The notes beneath the pieces were generated by a model. That model ran no database searches, was not told the DNA's origin, and worked only from the letters and a program-made list of their open reading frames with translations. The position numbers and the translations under genes are program-made. A stretch of 64,000 bases of DNA from Pseudomonas fluorescens. GTDB lineage: Bacteria > Pseudomonadota > Gammaproteobacteria > Pseudomonadales > Pseudomonadaceae. Location of the stretch: assembly GCF_000968015.1 (NCBI RefSeq), contig NZ_LACH01000005.1:1-64000 (forward strand), given 5' to 3'. Shown piece after piece: positions 29,503 to 39,853 of this stretch (position 1 is its first letter; every line of letters starts with the position of its first letter).

Positions 29503-30495
29503 ATGCGTACGATTCTATTCAGCAGCCAGACCTACGACCGCGACAGTTTCCTCAGTGCCGAACTACCGGCCGGCATTGAACTGCACTTCCAATCAGCGCG
29601 ACTGAGCCTTGATACGGTGGCGCTGGCGGAGCATCACGAGGTGGTCTGTGCCTTCATTAATGATGACCTCAGCGCGCCGGTGCTCGAACGCCTGGCCGCG
29701 GGCGGCACTCGCCTGATCGCCCTGCGCTCGGCCGGTTACAACCATGTCGATCTGGCAGTGGCAAAGCGTCTGGGACTGGCGATTGTGCGCGTCCCGGCGT
29801 ACTCGCCCCACGCGGTGGCGGAACATGCGGTGGCGCTGATCCTGGCGCTCAACCGACGCCTGCACCGCGCCTACAACCGCACGCGCGAAGGGGATTTCAG
29901 CCTGCACGGGCTGACCGGCTTCGACCTGGTGGGCAAGACCGTCGGCGTGGTCGGCACCGGCCAGATCGGCGCGACCTTCGCGAAAATCATGAACGGCTTT
30001 GGCTGCCAATTGCTGGCGTACGACCCCTTCCCCAACCCGCAAGTCGAAGCCCTCGGTGCCCGTTACCTGAGCCTGCCGGAACTGCTGGCCGAGTCGCAGA
30101 TCATCAGCCTGCACTGCCCGCTCAACGAACAAAGCAAACACTTGATCAATCGCGAGTCACTGGCGCACATGCGAGCGGGTGCGATGCTGATCAACACCGG
30201 CCGCGGTGGTCTGGTGGACACGCCGGCGCTGATCGAGGCGTTGAAGGACGGTCAGCTGGGTTATCTGGGGCTGGATGTGTATGAAGAGGAGGCGCAGCTG
30301 TTCTTCGAGGACCGCTCCGACCTGCCGCTACAAGACGATGTGCTGGCGCGGCTGCTGACCTTCCCGAACGTGATCGTCACCGCTCACCAGGCTTTCCTGA
30401 CCCGCGAAGCCTTGGGCGCGATTGCCGCGACCACCCTGCAGAACATCGCCGCCTGGGCGGCGGGCGCGCCTGCGAATCTGGTAAAGGGCGACTGA
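29503..30495 (+). CDS. ldhA: D-lactate dehydrogenase (fermentative)
   Basis: NAD-dependent D-2-hydroxyacid dehydrogenase of 330 residues reducing pyruvate to D-lactate. VGVVGTGQIGATFAKIM is the Rossmann motif (near 148-165). Catalytic Arg is in NTGRGGLVDT, Glu in LDVYEEE and His in VTAHQAFLT. GGAGG 5 bases before 29503 fixes the start; an ATG at 29491 overlaps that site. Its place directly after gacS matches other pseudomonads. Confidence 0.93.
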   Translation: MRTILFSSQTYDRDSFLSAELPAGIELHFQSARLSLDTVALAEHHEVVCAFINDDLSAPVLERLAAGGTRLIALRSAGYNHVDLAVAKRLGLAIVRVPAYSPHAVAEHAVALILALNRRLHRAYNRTREGDFSLHGLTGFDLVGKTVGVVGTGQIGATFAKIMNGFGCQLLAYDPFPNPQVEALGARYLSLPELLAESQIISLHCPLNEQSKHLINRESLAHMRAGAMLINTGRGGLVDTPALIEALKDGQLGYLGLDVYEEEAQLFFEDRSDLPLQDDVLARLLTFPNVIVTAHQAFLTREALGAIAATTLQNIAAWAAGAPANLVKGD

Positions 30496-30572
30496 ACCAG
30501 ATCGAAGGTCATATGCCCGCGCCATGCTGCGCTGATGTCCGTGCTAGCATGCCGCGCATATTTGGAGGACCC

Positions 30573-31007
30573 ATGGTCGAACACGATTTCCGCTATAGCC
30601 TGATGAACCCGCAACACACCCTCACCGAATGCCGCGCCCTTGTGCCGGGGCGTTATCAAGTCACCGGCAACGGCGGCTCGATTCGTAACGACGACGTGCT
30701 GGTAGTGACCCTCAAAGGTGCCAAGGACTTGTCCATGCGCCTGACCGTCGAAACGGTTCGCCACTTGATCAATCCGCCAGGCCAATGGGTCGCGGTGGCC
30801 AGTGGTCCGGTGTTCGGCGAACTGGCGATCCACACCTGGAAAGTCAACTGCGACAGCTGCGCCAAAGAGCTGAGCTTCGAGTTCGCGGTCGACGCCAAGC
30901 TGGGCAACAAGGCTGAAAAGCCTGCTGCCACCGCACGGATCGCCGAACTGGGCTGGACCACCGTTGGCGAGAAGCACCTGTGCCCGAAATGCCAGGAGCC
31001 CGCGTGA
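30573..31007 (+). CDS. Conserved hypothetical protein with two CxxC motifs
   Basis: Cytosolic-looking protein of 144 residues with no signal peptide. CDSC near residue 94 and CPKC near the C-terminus could form one zinc ribbon bringing both ends together. It is the kind of protein encoded at the PA0926 position beside ldhA and gacS. The start follows GGAGG. The stop overlaps the start of the META lipoprotein gene (TGATG). No function is known. Confidence 0.75.
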   Translation: MVEHDFRYSLMNPQHTLTECRALVPGRYQVTGNGGSIRNDDVLVVTLKGAKDLSMRLTVETVRHLINPPGQWVAVASGPVFGELAIHTWKVNCDSCAKELSFEFAVDAKLGNKAEKPAATARIAELGWTTVGEKHLCPKCQEPA

Positions 31008-31411
31008 TGAAACACCTCGCTCTGACCGCTATGGTTGGTGCCAGCCTGCTGGGCTGCGCCGCCGAGCCGGTGCAATTGCAACAGAACCGCAGCTACATTC
31101 TGGAATGGATCGGCGAACGTCCGTTGATGGACTACAGCCACCTGACCATCACCCTCGGTGAAGACGGTCGGGCCTACGGCAACGGCGGCTGCAACCACTG
31201 GTTCGCACCGTACACCCTGGAAGGCGACAAGCTGAGCTTCGGCAAGGTCGGCAGCACGCGCAAACTGTGTGCGCCGGCGGTCATGGAACAGGAAAAGCGC
31301 TTCATGCAGGCGCTGGAAAACGTTCAGCGCTGGGACGTCTCGCCGATCGAGCAGATGCGTTTCTGGCCGGCCGAAGGCAAGCCGCTGCGTTGGTGGCTTG
31401 AAGAGGGTTGA
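31007..31411 (+). CDS. META/HslJ-domain lipoprotein
   Basis: Predicted lipoprotein of 134 residues. The signal peptide ends in a lipobox (ASLLGC, Cys near 16). The mature part is a single META domain as in HslJ, with ILEWIGERPL and GNGGCNHWFAPY near the middle. Such domains occur in heat-shock and motility-related envelope proteins. It is translationally coupled to the CxxC protein gene by a one-base overlap. Confidence 0.82.
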   Translation: MKHLALTAMVGASLLGCAAEPVQLQQNRSYILEWIGERPLMDYSHLTITLGEDGRAYGNGGCNHWFAPYTLEGDKLSFGKVGSTRKLCAPAVMEQEKRFMQALENVQRWDVSPIEQMRFWPAEGKPLRWWLEEG

Positions 31412-31421
31412 TCATTCAGCC

Positions 31422-31475
31422 CACTCGACAGCTCCTACAGGTGGAATTCGAAACCCTTGTAGGAGCTGTCGAGTG
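31422..31475. repeat. Inverted repeat, GTAGGAGCTGTCGAG type
   Basis: Arms of 18 bases (CACTCGACAGCTCCTACA and complement) around an 18-base spacer, between convergent genes. It belongs to a third repeat family distinct from the GGGAGCGAGC REPs. It may double as a bidirectional terminator. Confidence 0.8.
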
Positions 31476-31499
31476 AAACGAGGCTGCGATCTTTTGCTT

Positions 31500-31967
31500 T
31501 CAGTTCTTAGCCTGCAACGCCTCAAGCTTCGCCATCACCCCAGCCGCCGTCTGCTCGCCCATCAACTGTTCCCGTACCTTGCCCTTGTTATCGATGATGT
31601 AAGTCACCGGCAACGCCTCGCTGCGCGGCAACTCAAATAGATCGGCCGGATCAGAGGCCAGCACGGTGAACTTGATGCCCAGTTTTTCACTGGCGGTTTT
31701 CAGCTCTTCGCCCTGCACATTGTCGAAGTTGACCCCGAACACACCAATCTTCTTGTCCTTGAGCTGATAGGCCAGGGTATTCAATTCCGGGATCTCGGTC
31801 CGGCACGGCCCGCACCATTCCGCCCAGTAATTGAGCACCAGCCATTGTTTGTCCAGACGTTCGGCGGCGACTTTCTGGCCGCTCTGGTCGATGCCATAGT
31901 CGTTGCCACAGCCCCCCAGCAATAACGTACCGATGATCGCCAATGCCGCTGCCAGTCGCCTAGTCAT
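31500..31967 (-). CDS. TlpA-like thioredoxin lipoprotein
   Basis: Membrane-anchored thioredoxin-fold protein of 155 residues. The signal peptide ends in lipobox LLLGGC (Cys near 20). The redox site WCGPC is near residue 55, in NYWAEWCGPCRTEIPEL, and the cis-Pro loop is in SEALPVTYII. It is a periplasmic disulfide reductase of the TlpA/ResA group, possibly for cytochrome maturation. AAGGA precedes the ATG at 31967. It matches the PA0953 neighbourhood near arsC and wrbA. Confidence 0.88.
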   Translation of the reverse strand: MTRRLAAALAIIGTLLLGGCGNDYGIDQSGQKVAAERLDKQWLVLNYWAEWCGPCRTEIPELNTLAYQLKDKKIGVFGVNFDNVQGEELKTASEKLGIKFTVLASDPADLFELPRSEALPVTYIIDNKGKVREQLMGEQTAAGVMAKLEALQAKN

Positions 31968-32081
31968 GTCGTATTCCTTGTTCAAAATTAAATGCGCCTG
32001 CGACCCATCGCCTCCCAAGGTTCTGGATTACGCGCTGCACAGTTAGAATAGCCGTCACCTTACGCAAGATGCGAACCGCAC

Positions 32082-33028
<947 letters not shown>

Positions 33029-33029
33029 C

Positions 33030-33455
33030 GTGGCCAAAAAGCCGAAGATTTTGCCCTCCATCGAATGGCTCGAACCCCGGGTCCGAGCGATGCGTGTCAT
33101 CAGCCTGCTGTGCTACTTCGGTTTGGTGGGTTTGCTGTGCGCCTACTACCTGGTGGTCGCCGACCTGCACGGCGCCCGGCCGTGGGTGATTCTGCTGATC
33201 GAACTGATACCGCTGCTGTTGCTGGCGCCAGGGATGATTATCGGCAGTGCGCGCGGGCATTCATGGATGTGTTTTGTGGTGAACCTGTATTTCATCAAGG
33301 GCGCATTGGCGGCGTATGACCCGAACCGGCAACTGTTTGGTTTGCTGGAAATGGGCGCGAGCCTGGCGGTGTTCTGCTCGGCGCTGTTGTATGTGCGGTG
33401 GCGGTTTCAGCTCAATCGCAAGTTGGCTGGCGAAGGCGAAATCAGCGCCGCCTGA
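33030..33455 (+). CDS. DUF2069 membrane protein
   Basis: Inner-membrane protein of 141 residues with four predicted membrane segments (about 22-42, 52-72, 78-98 and 108-126) of the DUF2069 family. GTG at 33030 is one base after the wrbA stop, making it the third gene of the operon. The function is unknown. Confidence 0.85.
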   Translation: MAKKPKILPSIEWLEPRVRAMRVISLLCYFGLVGLLCAYYLVVADLHGARPWVILLIELIPLLLLAPGMIIGSARGHSWMCFVVNLYFIKGALAAYDPNRQLFGLLEMGASLAVFCSALLYVRWRFQLNRKLAGEGEISAA

Positions 33456-33462
33456 TAGACCG

Positions 33463-33541
33463 CCATCGCGAGCAAGCTCGCTCCCACATTGGATCTGCGT
33501 CGTTCACAAATCCCCTGTGGGAGCGAGCTTGCTCGCGATGG
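33463..33541. repeat. REPIN
   Basis: Arms CATCGCGAGCAAGCTCGCTC and complement around a spacer of about 30 bases, between the convergent DUF2069 and Tag-like genes. Confidence 0.88.
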
Positions 33542-33554
33542 GCGCGACTCGGTC

Positions 33555-34229
33555 TTAATGATTCACGGTGTACGCCAGCATCATCGATATCTGGCTCATC
33601 GGCCGCCCGCCACTTTCTTCATGCCACTGGTTGAACACGCCCTGCACTGTGGCCAGATCCCGCAGACTGGTCGGCACCTTGTCGACGATCTTCTGCGCAT
33701 TCAACGCCGCGACCACGTCGTAGCTCGGCACAAACGTATCCTTGCCCACCATCCGCAAGAACCGCGGTGCCGACAATCCGCCCAATTGATGACCGCGCTT
33801 TTTCAGGTAGGTCCACAACCCAACGATATCCGTGACCGGCCAATCAGCGATCAACGCGCCGAAGCTGCCCTTTTCATGTGCCACATCCAGAATGAACTGC
33901 GCATTACGCGGAACGCTCTTGAGCTTGCCCAAGTGACGAATGATCCGCGCATCCTGCATCAAGCGCTCAAGGTGTTCGGCACTCATCAGCACGACTTTCT
34001 CAGGGTCGAACTTGAAAAACACTTCTTCAAACGCTGGCCATTTGGCGTCCACCAGACTGTGCTTGAGCCCGGCGCGGAAGACGCGCAGCGCCATGGTCGA
34101 GAGGTAGCGGTCGTCGCTGATCTTGCGCAATTGCACCGGGGTTTTCGGAACGGGCAGATGGGCTTCCAGTTCAGCCGCTGAACCGAAGCGGTTCAGACAG
34201 TATTCGTGCAGCCACTTGTAATCGCGCAT
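33555..34229 (-). CDS. DNA-3-methyladenine glycosylase I-like protein
   Basis: Helical protein of 224 residues related to Tag-type glycosylases, which remove 3-methyladenine from DNA. Similar segments include SDDRYLSTMALRVFRAGLKHSLV, MQDARIIRHLGKLKSVPRNA and DWPVTDIVGLWTYLKKRG. The N-terminal Cys-Gly-Trp and C-terminal His/Cys zinc ligands of E. coli Tag are not seen. It is therefore a divergent member and activity is uncertain. AGGAGAG fixes the start at 34229. Confidence 0.78.
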   Translation of the reverse strand: MRDYKWLHEYCLNRFGSAAELEAHLPVPKTPVQLRKISDDRYLSTMALRVFRAGLKHSLVDAKWPAFEEVFFKFDPEKVVLMSAEHLERLMQDARIIRHLGKLKSVPRNAQFILDVAHEKGSFGALIADWPVTDIVGLWTYLKKRGHQLGGLSAPRFLRMVGKDTFVPSYDVVAALNAQKIVDKVPTSLRDLATVQGVFNQWHEESGGRPMSQISMMLAYTVNH

Positions 34230-34261
34230 GCCCTCTCCTGGAGGTTGAAACAAAAAACAAA

Positions 34262-34351
34262 TGTAGGAGTGAGCCTGCTCGCGATAGCGGTGTGTCATTC
34301 AACGTTGATGTCGACTGACACGACGCAATCGCGAGCAGGCTCACTCCTACA
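34262..34351. repeat. REPIN
   Basis: Arms TGTAGGAGTGAGCCTGCTCG and exact complement with a spacer of about 40 bases, between ttcA and the Tag-like gene (both minus). Confidence 0.88.
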
Positions 34352-34359
34352 GTTTCTGA

Positions 34360-35184
34360 TTAGAGGTTCACCACATTGACGAACCGCGAAGCGGCGGTTT
34401 CATCGATACGCAGATTGGTGAAGTCGAACAGGTTGCGGTCCGCCAGTTGCGACGGGATCACGTTCTGCAGGCTGCGGAAAATGCTTTCGGTGCGGCCTGG
34501 CGTCTTGCGCTCCCACTCCTGAAGCATGTCCTTGACCACCTGGCGTTGCAGGTTTTCCTGGGAACCACAGAGGTTGCACGGGATGATCGGGAATTGCTTG
34601 AAGTCCGAGTAGGCCTGGATGTCTTTTTCGTTGCAGTAGGCCAGCGGGCGGATCACCACGTTGCGGCCATCGTCGGCGCGCAGCTTCGGCGGCATGGCTT
34701 TGAGCGAACCGTTGAAGAACATGTTCAGGAAAAAGGTCTCGACGATGTCGTCGCGGTGATGACCGAGGGCCATCTTGGTCGCGCCGATTTCGTCGGCGAA
34801 AGTGTAGAGCGTGCCGCGGCGCAGGCGCGAGCACAGTGAACAGGTGGTCTTGCCTTCCGGGATCAGCTCCTTGACCACCGAATAGGTGTCTTTCTCGACG
34901 ATGTGGTACTCGATGCCCAGCTCTTTGAGGTAGGCCGGCAGCACATGTTCAGGAAAACCCGGCTGCTTCTGGTCCATGTTCACGGCCACGATCTCGAACT
35001 TGATCGGGGCGACCTTCTGAAAGTGCATCAGCACATCGAGCATGGTGTAACTGTCCTTGCCACCGGACAGGCAGACCATGACCTTGTCGCCGTCTTCAAT
35101 CATGTTGAAATCGGCAACAGCCTCACCGGCCTGGCGGCGAAGGCGCTTTTGCAGTTTGTTCTGGTTGACCGTAAGAGTGCCCAT
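34360..35184 (-). CDS. ttcA: tRNA 2-thiocytidine synthetase TtcA
   Basis: ATP- and 4Fe-4S-dependent enzyme of 274 residues that thiolates C32 of certain tRNAs. The PP-loop is [13 protein letters not shown] near residue 40. CSLC (near 122) and the later Cys in IPCNLCGS supply cluster and catalytic cysteines. [14 protein letters not shown] is the family motif. The start at 35184 ([19 protein letters not shown]) gives the usual length; upstream frame reads into REP sequence. Confidence 0.93.
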   Translation of the reverse strand: MGTLTVNQNKLQKRLRRQAGEAVADFNMIEDGDKVMVCLSGGKDSYTMLDVLMHFQKVAPIKFEIVAVNMDQKQPGFPEHVLPAYLKELGIEYHIVEKDTYSVVKELIPEGKTTCSLCSRLRRGTLYTFADEIGATKMALGHHRDDIVETFFLNMFFNGSLKAMPPKLRADDGRNVVIRPLAYCNEKDIQAYSDFKQFPIIPCNLCGSQENLQRQVVKDMLQEWERKTPGRTESIFRSLQNVIPSQLADRNLFDFTNLRIDETAASRFVNVVNL

Positions 35185-35263
35185 GACGCGAGATCCGTGA
35201 GGTGTGACGAAAGGCCGGCATTTTACGCAAAAACCCATCAGGGGCGAAGAGCCCACCGTCTCC

Positions 35264-35352
35264 TGTAGGAGTGAGCCTGCTCGCGATGGCGGTGTGCAAT
35301 CATCATCAATGCAAGCTGACCCACTGCTATCGCGAGCAGGCTCACTCCTACA
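35264..35352. repeat. REPIN
   Basis: Arms TGTAGGAGTGAGCCTGCTCG and complement, spacer about 40 bases, in the 371-base gap 35185-35555 between divergent ttcA and the Yip1 gene. Apart from this and the leader of the Yip1 gene nothing else is seen in the gap. Confidence 0.88.
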
Positions 35353-35555
35353 AGGTCTGTGTGCACAGACCCTGCGGCGATTAACAGGAGGGTTTACAGC
35401 GCAATTTGCTCTAAAGCCCTGCAACCTGCGCCGTTAAGACCTTTCTATACTGCGACATAAGGTCGCACACATATCCAGACCTTTCCTTACTAGGCCACTT
35501 TGGCCCGTAGGCGCTCCACTGGGGGGCGACGGTAAAAACAAGAGGAGTGACTGGC

Positions 35556-36158
35556 ATGATCCATCACGTAGTGGGGCTCTTCACCCACCCTGACCAAGAA
35601 TGGAAAGAGATTCGTGGCGATCAGGAGGAAAGCATCAGCCACATGTATCTCACTCACACCCTGATTCTGGCGGCGATTCCCGCGGTATCCGCGTTTATCG
35701 GCACCACTCAGGTCGGCTGGGTCATTGGCAGTCGCGCACCGGTAATGCTGACGGTGGAAAGCGCGATATGGATGACGGTCATGTCGTACCTGGCGATGCT
35801 CGGCGGTGTGGCGGTAATGGGCGCGTTCATCCACTGGATGGCTCGTACCTATGACGCCAATCCGAGTCTGGCACGCTGCGTTGCATTTGCGACCTACACC
35901 GCGACACCGCTCTTTATCGGCGGTCTGGCGGCGCTGTACCCACACATGTGGCTTGGGATGATCGTCGGCACCGCGGCCATCTGCTACACGGTGTACCTGC
36001 TGTATGTGGGGCTACCCACTTTCATGAACATTCCATCAGACGAGGGATTTCTATTTTCAAGTTCGGTGCTTGCTGTAGGCCTGGTGGTGTTGGTGGCCAT
36101 CATGGCGTTCACTGTAATTGTCTGGGGACTCGGCGTGGGGCCGGTCTACACCAATTAG
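35556..36158 (+). CDS. Yip1-family membrane protein
   Basis: Inner-membrane protein of 200 residues with five or six hydrophobic segments. It belongs to the YIP1 family (the N-terminus MIHHVVGLFTHPDQEWKEIR is typical of proteobacterial members). GAGGAG 8 bases upstream fixes ATG at 35556. The function in bacteria is not established. It stands alone. Confidence 0.85.
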   Translation: MIHHVVGLFTHPDQEWKEIRGDQEESISHMYLTHTLILAAIPAVSAFIGTTQVGWVIGSRAPVMLTVESAIWMTVMSYLAMLGGVAVMGAFIHWMARTYDANPSLARCVAFATYTATPLFIGGLAALYPHMWLGMIVGTAAICYTVYLLYVGLPTFMNIPSDEGFLFSSSVLAVGLVVLVAIMAFTVIVWGLGVGPVYTN

Positions 36159-36192
36159 CAACACATCACCCAAAAACAAGATCTGCCAACAC

Positions 36193-36215
36193 AGGCCGCC
36201 GCAAGGCGGCCTTCT
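36193..36215 (+). terminator. Weak terminator after Yip1 gene
   Basis: Seven-base-pair stem GGCCGCC / GGCGGCC with a GCAA loop followed by TTCT only, 35 bases after the stop. Confidence 0.5.
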
Positions 36216-36316
36216 AATGCTCAAGGAAAGGAAACGGTGACGACCATTCGGCGCCTCGGCGATTCGCAACGCTCGAGGGTTGCGGCATACTCGACGTCTC
36301 TGGAGATCCATCAAGC

Positions 36317-36811
36317 ATGCCCGAGCAACTCAATACCCGCGTCGAAGACTGTTACCAACTAGCCGAATCCTTTTTCAAACGACCTTTCAAACGCCCCGTG
36401 GTGAGCCTCAAGCTGCGCGGGCAAAAAGCCGGTGTCGCGCATTTGCATGAGAACCTGCTGCGCTTCAATCCGCAGTTGTACCGGGAAAACACCGAAGACT
36501 TCCTCAAGCAGACCGTGGCCCACGAAGTGGCGCACCTGATCGCCCATCAACTGTTCGGCGACCGCATCCAGCCCCATGGCGAAGAGTGGCAATTGATCAT
36601 GCGCGGTGTATACGAACTGCCGCCCAATCGCTGCCACACCTATGACGTCAAACGCCGCAGCGTGACCCGCTACATCTACAAGTGTCCGTGTGCGGACAGT
36701 GATTTTCCGTTTTCGGCCCAGCGCCATGGTTTGGTGCGGCAAGGACGGCGGTATTTGTGTCGGCGGTGCCGGAGTACGTTGGTGTTCAGTGGGGAGATGC
36801 GGGTCGAGTAG
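36317..36811 (+). CDS. sprT: SprT-like zinc metalloprotein
   Basis: Protein of 164 residues of the SprT family. The zinc-binding HEVAH is near residue 74 (TVAHEVAHLIAHQL), with HGEEWQLIM as the third-ligand region. A C-terminal zinc ribbon has CPCADSD and CRRCRSTL. Bacterial SprT is related to eukaryotic Spartan proteases, but its own substrate is unclear. GGAGA precedes the start. Confidence 0.88.
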   Translation: MPEQLNTRVEDCYQLAESFFKRPFKRPVVSLKLRGQKAGVAHLHENLLRFNPQLYRENTEDFLKQTVAHEVAHLIAHQLFGDRIQPHGEEWQLIMRGVYELPPNRCHTYDVKRRSVTRYIYKCPCADSDFPFSAQRHGLVRQGRRYLCRRCRSTLVFSGEMRVE

Positions 36812-36820
36812 CAAGATTTG

Positions 36821-36966
36821 TGGTGTCTGATCTGGCCTCATCGTCGGAACGCCGCCCGGAGCAAGCTCGCTCCCACATTTGATCGCATTTCCTCCTGAAA
36901 GAACTCGGTCGAATGTGGGAGCGAGCTTGCTCCGGGCGGCGTTCCGACGATGGCGTCTGATCTGGC
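36821..36966. repeat. REPIN with 39-bp arms and 16-bp flanking direct repeats
   Basis: Perfect arms 36839-36877 and 36914-36952 of the GGCGGCGTTCCGACGA subtype. TGG(T/C)GTCTGATCTGGC flanks it on both sides (36821-36836 and 36951-36966, 15 of 16 identical). It lies between convergent sprT and the CoA transferase. Confidence 0.88.
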
Positions 36967-36967
36967 G

Positions 36968-38149
36968 CTAAACAACCACCTTGGCACGCCGCAGTTCTTC
37001 GATACGCTCTGCACTAAACCCCAACTCCCCCAACACCTGATCCGTGTGCTGCCCCAGTCGGGCACCAATATGCCGTGGCTGCGGCAACCCTTGCGAAAAC
37101 TTCAACGGACACGCCATTTGCGCCTGAGTCGTCCCATCCCCACGCGGCACTTCGGTCACCAGCGCCCGAGCCTTGAACTGCGGATGCCGCACCGCCTCGC
37201 CCACACTCAACACCGGCTCGACACACGCATCCAACGTGGCAAACAACGCGCACAACTCGGCGAAATCGTGCGTCTCGAATTCAATCCTCAGCGCGTTCTT
37301 CAGCGCCTTTTGCAAGGCCGGTTCAGGCGATAAGCCCAAGGTTTCCAGCTCTTCCAGTCCCAACGCTGCACACAGTTGCTTCATGAACGCGGGCTCCAGA
37401 CTGCCCACCGAGAACCAGCGTCCATCGCGGGAACGGTAATAGTCATAGAAACTGCCACCGTTGAGCATCTGATCCTCCCTTCCCGGCTCCACGCCACAGG
37501 CCAGATACCCGGCGCCGGCCATGGCGTTCAGGCTGAACGCGCAGTCGGTCATGCTCACATCCAGATGCTGCCCCTGCCCGGTTTGCTGCCGGGCGATGAC
37601 CGCCGCCAACAGCCCGATCACCCCGTGCAACGAGCCTCCGGCGATATCCGCCACTTGCATGCCCAACGGCAGCGGTCCGCTGTCGGCCCGGCCGGTGTGG
37701 CTCGCCAGCCCCGCCAGCGCCAGGTAGTTGATGTCGTGGCCGGCGCGGTCCTTGTAGGGGCCGGTCTGGCCGTAACCGGTGATCGACACGTAGATCAGTT
37801 TCGGATTGATCGCCTTCAAGGCTTCATAACCCAGGCCCAATCGTTCCATCACACCGGGGCGGAACTGCTCCAGCACAATGTCGTAGTCCGCAAGCAACTG
37901 CTTGATCACCTCAAGTGCCTCCGGCTGCTTGAGGTCCAGCGCCAGGCTGCATTTGTTGCGATTGAGGTAGGCGTGGCTGGCGGAGACACCCTGATCGTGA
38001 GGCGGCAATACCCGCAGCAGGTCCATGCGCGTCGGCGATTCGATGCGCAACACCTCGGCCCCCATGTCCGCCAGCAACAACGAGGCGAACGGCCCCGGCA
38101 GCAGTGTCGAGAAATCCAGAACCTTGAGCGATACCAGTGGACCGAGCAT
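36968..38149 (-). CDS. CaiB/BaiF family CoA transferase
   Basis: Class III CoA transferase of 393 residues. LDFSTLLPGPFASLLLADMGAEVLRIE starts the family fold, and the catalytic Asp lies in the conserved GHDINYLALAGL region (near 169). QVADIAGGSLHGVIGLLAA follows. It moves CoA between carboxylic acids; alpha-methylacyl-CoA racemases share the fold, and that activity cannot be excluded. No pathway partner is adjacent. Confidence 0.88.
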   Translation of the reverse strand: MLGPLVSLKVLDFSTLLPGPFASLLLADMGAEVLRIESPTRMDLLRVLPPHDQGVSASHAYLNRNKCSLALDLKQPEALEVIKQLLADYDIVLEQFRPGVMERLGLGYEALKAINPKLIYVSITGYGQTGPYKDRAGHDINYLALAGLASHTGRADSGPLPLGMQVADIAGGSLHGVIGLLAAVIARQQTGQGQHLDVSMTDCAFSLNAMAGAGYLACGVEPGREDQMLNGGSFYDYYRSRDGRWFSVGSLEPAFMKQLCAALGLEELETLGLSPEPALQKALKNALRIEFETHDFAELCALFATLDACVEPVLSVGEAVRHPQFKARALVTEVPRGDGTTQAQMACPLKFSQGLPQPRHIGARLGQHTDQVLGELGFSAERIEELRRAKVVV

Positions 38150-38251
38150 GGGCGTTCTCCGTAAACGATGCTCCCAGACTAGGCAGCCGACGGCATTGCA
38201 GCAATCACCTTATGCGTCAGATGCGCTGACCGTTACGCTCAAATCGCAGGC

Positions 38252-38283
38252 ATGAAAAAACCCGCCGAAGCGGGTTTTTTCAG
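38252..38283. terminator. Bidirectional terminator after dctA
   Basis: AAAAAACCCGC / GCGGGTTTTTT stem with a short CGAA-type loop. A T-run follows in either direction. It lies 11 bases beyond the dctA stop, on the minus strand. Confidence 0.9.
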
Positions 38284-38293
38284 TGCAGCCGTC

Positions 38294-39628
38294 TTATTTG
38301 ACGTTGCTTGGGGTTGCCCCTTCGACGTGGCCCAGAACATCGTCTTTAGGCTCGTCGGAGATACCGCGACCGCCAGAAGCCAGTTCAGCGTGCATCACAT
38401 CAACGTCCAGCTCCTTGACCCACTTGGCCACAACCAGGGTGGCAACAGCGTTACCGACCAGGTTGGTCAGGGCACGGGCTTCGGACATGAAGCGGTCGAT
38501 ACCGAGGATCAGCGCCAAGCCGGCAACCGGCAGGTGGCCAACAGCGGACAAGGTAGCCGCCAACACGATGAAGCCACTACCGGTCACTCCCGCAGCGCCT
38601 TTGGAGGACAGCAACAACACCACCAGCAGGGTGATCTGGTGAGTGATGTCCATGTGGGTGTCGGTTGCCTGAGCAATGAACACCGCCGCCATGGTCAGGT
38701 AGATCGCAGTACCGTCGAGGTTGAACGAGTAACCGGTCGGGATCACCAGACCCACAACGGATTTCTGCGCGCCCAGGCGTTCCATCTTGATCAGCATGCG
38801 TGGCAGCACCGATTCCGAAGAAGAAGTACCCAGCACGATCAGCAGCTCTTCACGGATGTAGCGGATCACTTTCAGCACGCTGAAGCCGTGAGCGCGAGCG
38901 ATACCGCCCAGTACGACCAGGATGAACAGCAGGCAAGTGATGTAGAAGCAGGCCATCAACTGACCCAGTTGCACCAGCGAACCCACACCGTAGGCACCGA
39001 TGGTGAACGCCATGGCACCGAAGGCACCCAGTGGCGCGAGCTTCATGATCATATTGATGATGTTGAACATCACGTGGGCGAAGCGATCGATGAAGTCCAG
39101 GATCGGCTTGCCGTAGGCACCCAGGCGATGCAGGGCGAAACCGAAGATCACCGAGAACATCAGCACTTGCAGGATATCGCCTGTGGCGAACGCGCCGACG
39201 ATGGTGGACGGGATCACGTTCAACAGGAAGCCAACAACGCTTTGATCAGCACCGGCCGCTACATAAGCAGCGACTTTGGAGGCATCCAGCGTCGTGACGT
39301 CGATGTGCATGCCGGCACCCGGCTGCACGATGTTGACCACCACCAGACCCACCAGCAAAGCGATGGTCGAAACGATTTCGAAGTAGAGCAGCGCGTAACC
39401 GCCGGTCTTGCCGACCGACTTCATGTTCTGCATGCCCGCGATACCGCTGACGACGGTGCAGAAGATGATGGGGGCGATGATCATTTTGATCAGTTTGATG
39501 AACCCGTCACCCAGCGGCTTGAGGGCTACACCGGTCTGCGGGTAGAAGTGACCTAGCAGGATGCCGATGGCAATAGCAACGATCACCTGGAAATACAGGG
39601 ATTTGTACAGTGGCTGACGAGTCGTCAT
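38294..39628 (-). CDS. dctA: C4-dicarboxylate:cation symporter DctA
   Basis: Inner-membrane transporter of 444 residues importing succinate, fumarate and malate with H+ or Na+. It has the glutamate-transporter (DAACS) fold with about eight helices and two re-entrant loops. The [11 protein letters not shown] serine-rich loop and [19 protein letters not shown] are the substrate and cation signature. GAGGAA precedes the ATG at 39628. A sigma-54 promoter and two palindromes lie upstream. Confidence 0.95.
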   Translation of the reverse strand: MTTRQPLYKSLYFQVIVAIAIGILLGHFYPQTGVALKPLGDGFIKLIKMIIAPIIFCTVVSGIAGMQNMKSVGKTGGYALLYFEIVSTIALLVGLVVVNIVQPGAGMHIDVTTLDASKVAAYVAAGADQSVVGFLLNVIPSTIVGAFATGDILQVLMFSVIFGFALHRLGAYGKPILDFIDRFAHVMFNIINMIMKLAPLGAFGAMAFTIGAYGVGSLVQLGQLMACFYITCLLFILVVLGGIARAHGFSVLKVIRYIREELLIVLGTSSSESVLPRMLIKMERLGAQKSVVGLVIPTGYSFNLDGTAIYLTMAAVFIAQATDTHMDITHQITLLVVLLLSSKGAAGVTGSGFIVLAATLSAVGHLPVAGLALILGIDRFMSEARALTNLVGNAVATLVVAKWVKELDVDVMHAELASGGRGISDEPKDDVLGHVEGATPSNVK

Positions 39629-39759
39629 TGCAAAGTTCCTCAAGAGTGCCCGGTGACAACATCCATCTGTTGCCAAAGACACTTCAATTGCGAACCCTCC
39701 TGCACTGGAGGGATTTGTTTTGTCGAGCTGCGCAACGGCAGGCATCTGCGGGTTGTATC

Positions 39760-39774
39760 GCAAGGCCCGTGCCA
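39760..39774 (-). promoter_or_regulatory. Sigma-54 promoter of dctA
   Basis: TGGCACGGGCCTTGC matches the RpoN -24/-12 consensus TGGCACG-N4-TTGC exactly. It reads toward dctA and would give a leader of about 120 bases. Confidence 0.85.
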
Positions 39775-39853
39775 CCTTCGTCAAATCGCCAGCAAGGCTT
39801 TTGACATCAAGGGTTGCAGGTTTTTCTTTGTCACCAAACGGTTACGGCAAAGT

